Source: Linnemannia hyalina
Lineage: Eukaryota; Mortierellomycota; Mortierellomycetes; Mortierellales; Mortierellaceae
DNA length: 64,000 nucleotides
Direction: 5' to 3'
Assembly (NCBI GenBank): GCA_019671135.1
Contig: JAHRHY010000009.1
Location: forward strand, 1,178,001 to 1,242,000
Shown: piece by piece, positions 29,455 to 40,665 of the stretch
Numbering within the stretch: the first letter of the stretch is position 1
Layout: each line of letters starts with the position of its first letter
The notes under the pieces: model-generated
What the model was told of the DNA's origin: nothing
What the model saw: the letters and a program-made list of their open reading frames with translations, nothing else
Databases searched by the model: none
Made by a program: the position numbers and the translations under genes

Positions 29455-31399
29455 ATGACAACGACAGCCACAGCAAACACAAAGACACAGGACCAAGAGT
29501 TTCCACAGACCCGAATAGGCCGCCTCCGTCGCCGCCTCTTCCACAATGACCCGAACGACGACCTAACCCTCCAACCCCACATTGACGAAAAGCTCACCAA
29601 GAAATCCGAACTCTGGTCCTTCTTCCTCTTCGGATTCGGTTTCTACTCCTGGGCAAACTCTTGTGCCTCCCTCCTCCTCCCCATCCTCGTCCAAGGAATC
29701 GCTAGGAATGCCTCACATCTCGAGTCGGATCCTTCGGTCCCCTGTCCGGAGGATGACCCTGTGAATGATCGGTGTTTGGTCCCTTTTGGGTGGATCAATG
29801 TCACGCCAACGTCATATGTGCTTTTGACGAACGTGGTGACCGTTTGGTGTACGATTGTGTTGACGTTGGGGGTTTCTGCGCTCGCGGATCATGGACGGGT
29901 GTCGAAGCGGATTATGTTGTGCACCTCGACTGCGTTATGTGTGATTGCTTGTTTTATCTTTCTGGGCGCTCTTAAGCCGTCTGTTTGGTGGCTCTCTGCC
30001 CTCCTCTTCGTCTTCAGTAAGTTTTTTTTGCGTTTGGTCATTGTTCATGTGCTTTGTTGGTATTTACCGATCGAAAAGCTGAACAAATATAACACGCACC
30101 CCTAACCTTAAAACTTTACTCGCATTTGTCTTTTCCCCATCGACACAACCTTCGAACAACAATAAAAAGCGGGAATCGTGAACGGCCTAACACAAAACTT
30201 TTACGACGCCCACATCCCCATCCTAACACGCTACCACCCAGATGTCGTCCGCATCCAACTCCAGGAAGGCGAAGCATCCGAAGCCTACATCGACGCCAAA
30301 ACTAAAGTTCAAACCTTCCTCTCGGGCGGTTCCTCAGCTGCCGGATACGCAGGCGGGTTGCTGCTGACAATCATCTGCGCAATCATGCTCCTCATGATCA
30401 ACGAAGATCTGGTCACTGTTGGGTACTGTATCATCGTCGCCGGTGCTTATATTTTTATTTTCGTCTGCATTTACGCCAAGTATGCAGTTCAACGGACCTT
30501 CCCTCCACTTCCTGCGGGTTCGCATTGGGCGACGTACGGATATGTCCGGATCGGGAAGACAATCTCCAAGGTGCGTCGTCTTAAGACTTTGTTCTATTTC
30601 CTCTGCACATGGTTCATCCTTGGTGACGGTCTGGCTGCGTCCTCGAGCATGGCTATCCTCATCGCCCAGGACCAACTCAAACTCGAGTCCTCCTCCATGA
30701 TCATCGCCGCCCTCATTCAAATGATTGCCGCAGGCCTTGGAATGATATTCTGGATCCGTCTCCAGAACCGTCATGGCGTTTCACCTCTAAAAGTCGTCAT
30801 CTTCAACACCGTCGCCTTTGGCCTCATCCCCTGCTACTGTCTCCTGGGACTCATCGAGGGCTGCCCAATTGGTCTCAAACAAGAGTGGGAGTTATACATG
30901 CTTGCCGCGTTCTTTGGTATCTTTTCGGGCGCCATTTATTCCTCCAACCGTGTGGTCTTTGCGCAATTTATTCCGTTCGGACACGAGAACGAGTTGTTTG
31001 CGTTGTACGAGATGTCGAGTGTCAGCTCTTCGTGGATTGCTCCTCTTGTTTGCACAGCCATTATTCAGAGCTCGAGTGTGAGACATACCTGGTGGTTCTT
31101 GGCCACCCAATTTTTCATCCCCGCCGTCCTCCTCCTCTTCGTCAACGGTAAGCCCTCTTCTCTCTCTCTTCTGCTTTAATCCATAGCAGTTGCGATTTTT
31201 CAATCATTAAAATACTAACCGTCTACCTTTTCCCTAACCCTTTGAAAAAATAGTCGAAAAGGGACGCGCAGAGGGAATCGAGTTCTACAAGCAGGAACAG
31301 GAACAGAAAAAGTTGAAGGTCGCAGGATCTCAAACCGAAGAGGCCGGATCTGGATCTGTCGAGGACGAAGAGCGCGTCATCATCAAGAATGCCGCCTAA
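29455..31399 (+). CDS. Atg22-like vacuolar amino-acid effluxer
   Basis: MFS-related membrane protein; characterised relatives export amino acids from the vacuole after autophagic breakdown. Exons 29455-30016, 30170-31147 and 31254-31399, GT-AG and in phase, give 561 aa. A soluble N terminus of about 50 residues (RRRLFHNDPNDD) precedes the first membrane segment (LWSFFLFGFGFYSWAN). Atg22 features include ALLFVFTGIVNGLTQNFYDA at the first junction, a central loop followed by SSAAGYAGGLLL, and about ten to twelve hydrophobic segments up to TWWFLATQFFIPAVLLLFVN. The hydrophilic C-terminal tail is rich in Glu, Gln and Lys. Length agrees with fungal Atg22 (about 500-600 aa). The AAAP transporter 10 kb away could act in the same amino-acid economy, but no operon-like link exists. 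Confidence 0.88.
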
Positions 31400-31487
31400 A
31401 CACCCTCGCACACACAAACATACCCTTTCCTCCTTGTCAACTATACCACCTCTCGTTTACTTCTTAAAGTCGCGCTTCCCCTTACTA

Positions 31488-31493
31488 AATAAA
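31488..31493 (+). terminator. Poly(A) signal, Atg22-like gene
   Basis: AATAAA lies 89 nt after the stop codon, within the 173-bp spacer to the convergent GH89 gene. Confidence 0.5.
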
Positions 31494-31572
31494 CCTGTTA
31501 TCATTCATCCAAAAAGGGCGATTTTGCTTCCTGCGTGCAAATTATTATTATTAATTTACCTCTCACTCAATG

Positions 31573-34500
31573 CTAAACACCATTCTCGACAACTTTGGCA
31601 TCTCCAGCAAGACGCACAGCAATCAACCCCCACCGATCCACCAAATCCTGCGCCACAAGAACACTATCCTCCACGGCCTCCATCGGATACTTCTTTGTCG
31701 CCGCCACCAACTGTTCACTCGCCAGTACCCCCTCTAAATCATCTTCAAAACAACCACCCAAACAAGTCGTCTCACCAACCCACGCAATCTCATCCACCAA
31801 AGACTCTTCCGAATACTTCGTCTGATTCAGCTCACTCCCCTTCTCGACTGCAGTGGCGAGGTGGTCGACAAAGGTGCGCCAACGCGGGTAATAAAACTCC
31901 TTCACGAGACCACCCCACCCCTTGGAAGCATAGTTTGCCAAGGTACCTTGTCCATGGGGTCCCCACCATGTGACCTGGTTCCGGGCACTGTACTCAAGGT
32001 AGTCCCGGTACTTGTTCATCGACGTTGGGCTGGATCCGGTAGTGGTCGACGATGTGTTGTTGTTGGTTGCGATTTTGGCAGACACACGGGCATCGTGGAT
32101 CCAAGGGCCGACCATGAAATGGGTGTGGGTTGAGAGGAGACGGTCGATGTCGAGGATCACGTTCAGGATGTGTTGTCCCCAGGCGCGCGTTCGATCCAGG
32201 TCTTTGGCCTCGTAGGCATCGACTAGCTCGCGGTGGAGTCCAGGAAGTACTATACCAACGAGTACCTCACGCGTCACATCCACCAAGTCGTACTGGAAAC
32301 TGGAGACATTAAGAGGGAGCTCAGACTCCGTAGGCAAAGTCGATTCCGACTCTGCTCTGGGCTCAACAACATCTCGGCGACGAACACTACCACCACCACC
32401 ACCACCGCCAGACAGAGAATCGGGTCGCCCAAGAGTATGCTCATACGCATCCTTGAGCCAGTCCGAGAAAGACTCCCACGTCGACGATGATGACGACGAA
32501 GGGATCTCCGAGGCATGCCCATTCGACGCCAAGATAACAGCCTCAATCGAATCCTGAATCGCACTATGCCGACGCCGTCTCTTCTTGGATACCTCCGTCT
32601 CGGTCGCGTCCACCAACTGCCTCCACGCTCCTACCACCTTTGGCTGATCATACCACATGACCGTCCTCATGAACCCTCCCTTGACCATGTCAAGCGCGGG
32701 CGCGTTGTCAAGGAACGTCTTGGACTGCGAATCCTGTTTGGTCTTGCAATCCCAAACCGTCTGACTGAGCGTCGTCCAAGCCTCCAACATGGCAGTTGTA
32801 GTCTGAAGGGGTCCGTACCGTCGCTTAAGGTACTCTTCCAAATGCACTTGTCCATCAAGTCCTTGTTGCTTCAACGCGTATGTTCCAGGTTTGGGTGCCG
32901 TAGTGTTAAATGCGGAGGGTAGGGTTGCTTCGATAGATTGCCAAGGAAGGTCGAGGACAAGTTGGTAGAGATACTCGTTGTTGTTGATGCCCTCCATCGT
33001 GATGCCCATACCGCGCATGGACTTGGCGGGTTGTTGGTATGCCTTGAATGGCTCTGTCAATAGTGTCGGTAGCGTCCCATACAGCCCTTGTCCACCGCCA
33101 AAGTTGTTTAACCTTGTAAAACATGATACAACATGCAGTGTTAGAAAGTAGCGCTTGTGTCAAAAAAAAAAAAAAAAAAAAAAAAAAAAACGAGTAGAAA
33201 AATCAGAGGTTCCCTTACATGCTCCAGCCCCAGTCGGTGCCAAAAAATCCATCAGTATGGTCCCACACAGGAATCACATCAGAATACAGATCAATCATAA
33301 AGGCATCCCGTCCATCATTAACCTCCTTGATCCCGTCAAAGAACGCCTTGTTCTGTGGTGGTTGCCAAGGATACTCATGGATTAAAAACCAACCCTGCAT
33401 CGCCCAGACAGACTTGGGGTCCGCGGCCTTCATCGCCTTCATGACTCCTGCCGTGATAGCCTGAATACATGCCGGATCCGTGCAAGAAGGCTGCATCTCA
33501 TTGTAGAGGTCCAAAAGATAATAGTTTTGGAGAGCACCTTTGTCCAGATCGATCCCTTTGTCCTTGTACATTGACCGTTGAAGTTGGATGAACTGTTGAG
33601 AGAGGGTAGTGAAGAGCGGTTCTGTGGGCAGGATGGTTGTGACTTTGGAGAACTTTCCCATCTCATTCCAATCGGACGCGAAAACAAACTTGCTGTCAGG
33701 GTATTTCTCGGGGAGCTTGCGAGGGACAAATCCTTGGAACGAGGGCATGATAGGCGTAATGTTGAACGCCTGCATCCTCTGCATGATCCTAGAAGAGGTA
33801 ATATAAACGTCAATTAAATAAATTCCTCGAACACGCATATTTCCAGTTGCAATGTACATAATCCCCTGAAGCACTTACTGTCCTTGCAACTCCCATTGAC
33901 TCTCGATCCAATCGTTATTAAAAGTAGTGTTCTCCTGAAGAGCCCACGCGCCTTGGATGTTGCCCATACGCTGCCAGGGCATGAATGCAGGTCCTCCCAA
34001 AAAGTCGCTAATGTCGTCGTTCGAAAGTCCCTGGCTCTCGTAAAACTTGCGCACCACATGCTCCTGTCCGACCATCGCCAGCGCCATGTTGATCCCATTC
34101 AACATCATCCAGTCTAAGTATTTTAGGATCAAGAAGAAGGACGTTAAGTGTTTCGTTCAAACAATTTGTCTCGGTAAAATGATAAAGACATGCAAGGTAT
34201 CCCTACATACCAAGCTCTCGTTGCCAACGGTTCCAGTCCCAGAATGCAAACGAGTATCCAAAAGTAACAACGTTCATGTAATACCGCCACGGAACAAAAC
34301 TGGCTCGCACAACCCCATCGACTCCAGCCTCGGAAGGGATCAGAGGCGGCACTACAGGCAATTGATCAAACCGATCGCCGCTCCAAGTCATCTCGACCTT
34401 GCAAACATGCTTCAGATAGTGGTTCAATCCTGCTCCCAACGCCGACTGAGTGACTCCCTCGATTGTTACACCTCTTCCTTCTGCGCCTACTGAGTTGTTG

Positions 34501-34982
34501 CTGCCGTTGTTGGTGTTGAAGAGGCGGAAGGTATCATATATGTTGGTCGCAGAGTCGGTCGTCAATCCTGGTCGAAGTGTGAACCGGAAATGCGTATGAT
34601 ACGCCTTTGGCAACAACCGCTTCACCAGTTCTTCCAATGGGACCACGAAAGTTGCGTCATGGGTCGATGGCAAGTCTAATGCCGGTGTTGTTGTTGCTGT
34701 TGTTGTTGTTGTTGTTGTTGTCGGTGTTAAAGGGGGAGGGGTCCATGGTAACTTGTTGGGGTCTGCTGTTTCTGCTGCTAGTGATGCAGGTTTGTCGTTG
34801 TGAATGACAGAGAAGTAGGAGAAGAAAACGGTGAAGAGAACCGAGAACGTGATAATGACGACAAAGACCGATGGGATGGCATACAAAAATCTTTTCCTCG
34901 TCTTCTTTTTCTGTGTGCCTGAAGAGGAGATGGAAGACGAAGGTAAGGAAGCCTTTGGGGTGCTACTGCTCCACCAGGTCAT
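31573..34982 (-). CDS. Alpha-N-acetylglucosaminidase, family GH89, copy 1
   Basis: Expected to hydrolyse terminal alpha-linked N-acetylglucosamine (the NAGLU reaction). Exons 34982-34211, 34113-33879, 33788-33219 and 33112-31573 give 1038 aa with all phases consistent. Residues 1-30 are a basic, Ser-rich cytosolic head, followed by one membrane segment (about 33-59, VFVVIITFSVLFTVFFSYF), so it looks like a type II membrane protein. A Thr/Pro stalk then precedes the GH89 N domain, the TIM barrel (FGYSFAFWDWNRWQRELG, WMMLNGINMALAMVGQE, AFNITPIMPSFQGFVP) and the helical C domain. The two catalytic glutamates correspond to E433 (LYNEMQP) and E566 (GITMEGINNNE), in line with human E316 and E446. 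A polyglycine insert occurs in the C domain. Intron 3 carries a 29-nt T run on the coding strand. Confidence 0.94.
33162..33190. repeat. 29-bp A homopolymer inside a GH89 intron
   Basis: A29 on the plus strand, which is T29 in the transcript, within the third intron (33113-33218) of GH89 copy 1. Confidence 0.95.
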
Positions 34983-35228
34983 AGCATCGGCGGTGGGAAT
35001 GAGGAAAAGGAAGCGAGGGGTGAGAAAAGAACAAAGAGAAGGAGTTGGGCAAGAGAGGGAGAGAAGGAGAGAGGGCTGTAGCGAACAAAGAGACAACCAT
35101 TGAAACTCAGAACAGAAACACCGGGAAGATTGGGCAATTGTTACTTGCCATACACATGCAAGGTACCTCATTCTTCTTTTGTATTCTAATGCCCAGAGAA
35201 TGAATGTATAGATAGGATGTCGATGGAA

Positions 35229-38200
35229 CTACTTCCTAGATGTTTGGGCTAGACGGAGAGCAACCAGTCCCCACTTATCCACCATATCCTGTGCCACCAA
35301 CACAGCATCCTCCACAGCCTCAACCGGGTACTTGCTCGTCGCCTCATCGTCCACCACCACACTCGACGACGCAGGGTCATCATAACACCCACCAAGACAA
35401 GTCGTCTCCTTCATCCACCCCGCCTCCTTCTCCAACGAATCCGCCAAAAACGTCTTATAATCCAACGTCGATCTCCTTTTCACAGCATCTACTAACCGGT
35501 CCACAAAGACCTGCCACCGTGGGTACTGAAACTCCTTCACAAGCCCACCCCATTCTTTGGACGCATAGTCTGCAAGACTGGCTTGTCCATTGGGACCCCA
35601 CCATGTGATCTGGTTACGGGCATTGTACTCTAGGTAGTCTCGGTACTGGTTCATGGTTGCGGGGTTGGATGCTGTGGGGGAGTCGGCGATAACTTTTGCG
35701 GACTCTCGGGCGTCACGGATCCAAGGGCCGACCATGAAATGACTGTGGGTTGAGAGGAGACGGTCGGTGTCGAGGATCACTTCCAGGACATGTTGTCCCC
35801 AGGCGCGCGTTCGATCCAGGTCCTTGGCCTTGTAGGCATCGATTAGCTCGCGGTGGAGTCCAGGAAGTACTATACCAACGAGAACCTCACGCGTCACATC
35901 CACCAGGTCGTACTGGAAGCTCGACACGTTCAGTGGGAGAGAACTATTAACAGACAACGCTGAACCTGCGAACTCGGCCTTGACCTCCTTCACCGAACCA
36001 GAGAGTCGTCCCTTCACAATTTTTCCTTCGTCTATCTCTCCTTGTAGACGGCTGGCGGATGGTGGTCTCAACTGACCTAAAGTGTGCTGGAAGGCACCTC
36101 TGACCCAACTGGCAAACGACTGCAGAAGTGACGGTGAATCCAGAGACTGTGGTATCTCAGAAGAACGACCATTGGACGCCATAATAACAGCCTCGATCGA
36201 GTCCTGGATCAAACTATGCTGACGCCGTCTCTTCTTCGACTCCTCAGTCTCTGTCGACTCAACCAGCTGCCTCCATGCGCCCACGACCTTGGTCTGATCA
36301 TAAAACATGATGCTCGTCATGAACCCCCCTCTGACCATGTTCAAAGCCGGCGTCAAGTCAATAATTGCCTTGGACTGAGACATCTGTCCAGTCTTGCAGT
36401 CCCAGACAGTCTGACTGAGAGTCGTCCAGGCCTCCAGCATCGCGGGGGTAGTTTTGTTGGGCCCGTAGCGTCGTCTGATGTAGTCTTCCAGATGCGCCTG
36501 CCCGTTGAGTGCTTGTTGCTGGAGAGAGAACGCGCCTGGTTTGGGCGTAGGAGCAACAAAGGCGGCAGGGTAGGTTGCTTCGACGGATTCCCAGGGAAGG
36601 TCAAAGATGAGCTGGTAGAGGTACTCGTTGTTGTTGATTCCTTCCATGGTGATACCCATTCCGCGCATCGACTTTGCAGGTTGCTGATATCCTTTGAATG
36701 GTTCTGTCAGCAATGTAGGGAGGGTACCATAGAGTCCCTGTCCGCCACCAAAATTGTTCAACCTAGTAAGTGAAATAGAAATTAGAGCATTGAAATTAGT
36801 ATGCCACCATTGTTATTCTCCAGTATGCCAAAAGAACAATGAAAGAAGAACCCTTACATGCTCCATCCCCAATCAATGCCATAGAACCCCTCAGTAGTCG
36901 TCCAAAGCGGCGCAACATCCGCATACAGATCCACCACAAATGCATCCCTCCCATTATTCACTTCCCGAATTCCGTCAAAATACGCCTGGATCCTAGGCGC
37001 ATTCCAAAGACCCCGATTCAACAAGAACCACGACTGCATCACCCACACTGCCTTGGGGTCCGCAACCTTGAACGCCTTCATAACGCCTCCTGTAGTCGCC
37101 TTGAGACATTCCGGGGTAGTACAAGTCGGGATCATCTCGTTGTACAGATCCAATAGGTAAAAGTTTTGAGACTTGGCGTCCATATCGATCCCTTTTTCCT
37201 TGTACAATTCCTTTTGGAGTTGGATGAATTGTTGAGAGAGAGTTGTGAAGAGGGCGTCGGTGGAGGAGAGAAACGTCACTTGACTGAACTCCTTGGGCAT
37301 CCCTGCCCAGACGGACGACTTGTCAAACGTGGCATTGGGGAACTTTTCGGGCAGTTTGCGAGGGACAAATCCTTGGAATGCAGGCATAATCGGCGTAATG
37401 TTGAACGCCTGCATCCTCTGCATGATCCTATTATGAGAGTCAAGATGGAAGCCAATTAGCATATCAATTCTAGTTAACAAACGATAACGGAATGAGATAT
37501 GGGGTTGTTGTGTCAAAAAGGACGTCTAGACTTACTGTCCTTGCAGCACCCATTGACTATTGATCCAATCGTTCTTAAAAGTCGTGTCGTTTTGTGTAGC
37601 CCAAGATCCCTGTGTGTTGCCCATACGTTGCCAAGGCATGAATGCAGGTCCTCCCAAAAAGTCGCTAATGTCGTCGTCCGAAAGTCCCTGAGTCTCGTAG
37701 AACTTGCGAACGACGTACTCCTGCCCAACCATCGCCAACGCCATATTGATACCATTCAGCATCATCCAATCTATGCAGAAGACAGTAACACTTGGTTAGT
37801 TAAGATGTCAAAAAGATGGACGTTTGGAGAACCTGAGAGAAACTGTGAGATCACGAACGTGCAAGAGACACAACACACACCAAGTTCACGCTGCCAACGG
37901 TTCCAGTCCCAGAATGCAAATGAGTATCCAAAAGTAACAACGTTCATGTAATACCGCCACGGGACAAAGCTGGCCCGCACAACGCCATCGACTCCAGCTT
38001 CAGTAGGGATCAAAGGCGGCACTACAGGCAGCTGGTCAAACCTGTCGCCACTCCATGTCATCTCGACCTTGCACACCTGCTTCAGATAATAGTTCAATCC
38101 TGCTCCTAACGCCGAGAGTGTCGCTCCTTCAATTGCGATTCTTGGACTTCCCCCTTGGTTGTTGTAGATTCGGAACGTATCATGAATGTTGGTAGCAGAA

Positions 38201-38568
38201 TTGATTGGTAGATCGGGTCGTAGCGTGAATTGGAAAAGGAAGTGATATGCATCTGGCAAGAGCCGTTTGACAAGGTCCTCTAGAGGGGTGACAGGTGTGG
38301 CGGTGGCGCCGGGATCCCGCTTCAGTAATTGTTGGACTGGTGGTGGTTGGATAGAATCCCACGGAAGGAAGTGTTTTGACATGTGCAGATGTAGTTGTGT
38401 TGAAGACTCTGCAGTATGCAGTAAACTTTGATGGTGGATATAGTCGATGGATGGTCGATGGATGGTGTATGCTGATCCGAAGACTGGAAGAGACGCGGCG
38501 ATTGTGATGAAAGCAATTGTAATGAGACAGGTTGACGTTTTCCGCCTCATCGTCAAATGGGCGTACAT
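35229..38568 (-). CDS. Alpha-N-acetylglucosaminidase, family GH89, copy 2
   Basis: Tandem paralogue of the gene at 31573, 246 bp upstream of its start codon and on the same strand. Exons 38568-37881, 37770-37536, 37427-36858 and 36762-35229 give 1008 aa; the intron positions match copy 1, and internal exons have identical lengths (235 and 570 nt). Catalytic glutamates E405 (LYNEMIP) and E538 (GITMEGINNNE) are kept. The N terminus differs: a short head and a signal-peptide-like segment (TCLITIAFITIAASLPVFGS) replace the type II anchor and Thr stalk, so this copy is more likely secreted or lumenal. An alternative start is the in-frame ATG at 38550. The polyglycine insert of copy 1 is replaced by an unrelated linker. 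The residue after NEM is Ile rather than Gln, a change next to the catalytic acid. Confidence 0.93.
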
Positions 38569-40665
38569 GCTGGTGTGTGTGTGTGTGTGTGTGCTTTTTG
38601 GGGCTCAGAATAATGATTTGCGCAGGGTCCTCTTGGTTGCGAAGTCGATGTTGAAGGAGTAAAAAAGGGTGCAGAGAAGGGGGGTGAGCGTAGGAAGGCG
38701 TTGTTTTTGTGTCCAATGGATGCTATGTCTGTTGTGCGTAGAACAATGGTCGGAGGAAAAGGGAGAGTGGTGGGTGCGGGTTAGAAATGGGTGTGGACGG
38801 GAGAAAAAGAAAACGGGCAAAAGCGTTGTTGCCAATGGTGCACAGTGTGGTGATATCGATCAATTGCAAAGGAGACCCGGAGGATCACCAGATTGAGTTG
38901 AATGCATCCAACCAAGGGTGCCCGTGGTGGTATGCGCCTCCGCTCCATTGTGTTGTGGTGCCGACTCACTGGGATCGGGCGGTGTCACTCATCGTTAGAA
39001 ACCTCGAAAAAAAGGCATAAAGAAGTGTCTTGGAAACGTGAAAAGATATGTACCATTTCATTCTAGTTCAGTTTGATTTTTTTTTATCGCCGCAGGAACA
39101 AAACATCTCTCTTCGTTCTAGGGACAAGCAAACTTGTAGACAACAGACAATTCAAACAAAAAAGGAAGAAAGACAGGAAGAAATGTGAGAGGGTTGGCAA
39201 GGGAGCGCGGAAGAAGAAGTGGGGAGAATTGGAGTGAGGGGAGAGAAAGTGTCGATGTTGGAGTGAGCATTCAAGCGAATTGAACAAAGAAGTGAGAAAG
39301 AAAAAAAAAAAGAGAAAGAAAAAAGAGCGAGGGGGCTGTTACCACACAATTACACTTCATTCTCTGGGCAATGGTGGGCGCCAACAATACACAAGCCCGC
39401 ACAAAAATAAAAACGCGGGGTACAATTGTATCTTTGCTATCTCCATGCGAACTTTTCAAGGGCATGAGAAGGACGTAAGGGTCATTGTTGATTGGGGTCT
39501 GCAGCTCAATAATCTCTCCTTTGTTTGTGCCTATGAGTGCATGCATAATCGGCAGTTGGCGTGATGCGGCTTGCAGGTGCGCCCACGGGTAATCATTGGT
39601 AGCCAGGGTGAAAGGGAAAGACCTTAGTGCTGACCTAGGGGAAGACAAAGACACTTTGAAGGAGACAGTAAGCGAGATCTTGGTGTTGTGAAAACATGGT
39701 AGGTCGCAGAGTGAAAAGGAGAGGGAGAGAAGAAGGGAGGGAAGAATAAGGGAGGGGAGGAAAACGGCCAAGCGCAAAAGGGCGAGGAAGAAAGAGGGTG
39801 AGGGAGACACTCGCAAGAGAAAATGAAGGGGTTGCAATGGACGATGATAGGCAATGTGCGAAGAATGGTAAGCAGCAGCTATCCAGGTTGATCCATGGAC
39901 GAGCAAGAAAGGGTATTACGCGCGACACGCTTCTAGGCGAACAAATGATTGAAGCACACGCGTCGTCTCATTCAGCCAATGACACGTCCAAACGTGGATA
40001 TCTATGAGCTACATGTATTTGAAAAGTCCACTGTCGCGTTGGCAGGGGCGCTTGAGGTCAATCTAGTGATGACTTTTACTTGCATCATGCACCAAGGATC
40101 TATGGACCTTTCAAGGAATATGGTCAAGAGCGGAATGGCGACTAAAAAGGTCAAGGAGACAACAGCAGGAGTCGTATTGCTGGCAAGACACAGGTAGATT
40201 CTGGCAAAACACTCGTCATAGTCAGAATGCTCTTCCCCCTTTAACCTCTCAACTCCTGTTTTTCTCTTTGACCTTTCTTTAATCCCTCTTACTTCTTTGC
40301 CCCTTTCCTCCTTGCATACATCGTCGAACACTCACTCATAGCACCTGTTAAGGACCTGTGGAGTGATGAGTTGCGTGCTTTGGTTTTTTGTATTGACTGA
40401 AAAATGCTAAAGGTGGTAGTTGCTGTGTATGTGGATGAATGATGATGATGAAAATGGTGGAGGCAAGGTAGGAGATAGATCAATCTAGTTCTTCTGAGCC
40501 TGCGACAAAAGGTATTCTAACGTGTATGTGTTGTCGTTACACCTATGTGATCCAAGATATATACACAAAAAGTAAAAGGATATCAGCATACTTTTCCATG
40601 TACAACAGGAACAAGCCCACAAAGAAAGAAAAAAAAAAGAAACAGCACAGCATTATCGCTTCAAC
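38569..40665. other. Intergenic interval (GH89 copy 2 to PWP2)
   Basis: About 2.1 kb. It contains a GT microsatellite at 38571-38592 directly upstream of GH89-2 and purine-rich tracts (39160-39340, 39715-39830). A minus-strand frame of 211 codons ending at 39271 is mostly low-complexity S/L/F, with no recognisable product. I support no gene here. Confidence 0.55.
38571..38592. repeat. GT dinucleotide microsatellite
   Basis: About eleven GT units, immediately upstream of the GH89 copy 2 start codon and so likely inside its 5' UTR or core promoter. Confidence 0.9.

Noticed and set aside
39271..39906. 211-codon minus-strand frame near GH89 copy 2
   Set aside because: Mostly Ser/Leu/Phe/Pro-rich translation of a pyrimidine-rich strand, with no motif, no homologue I recognise and no splice logic.
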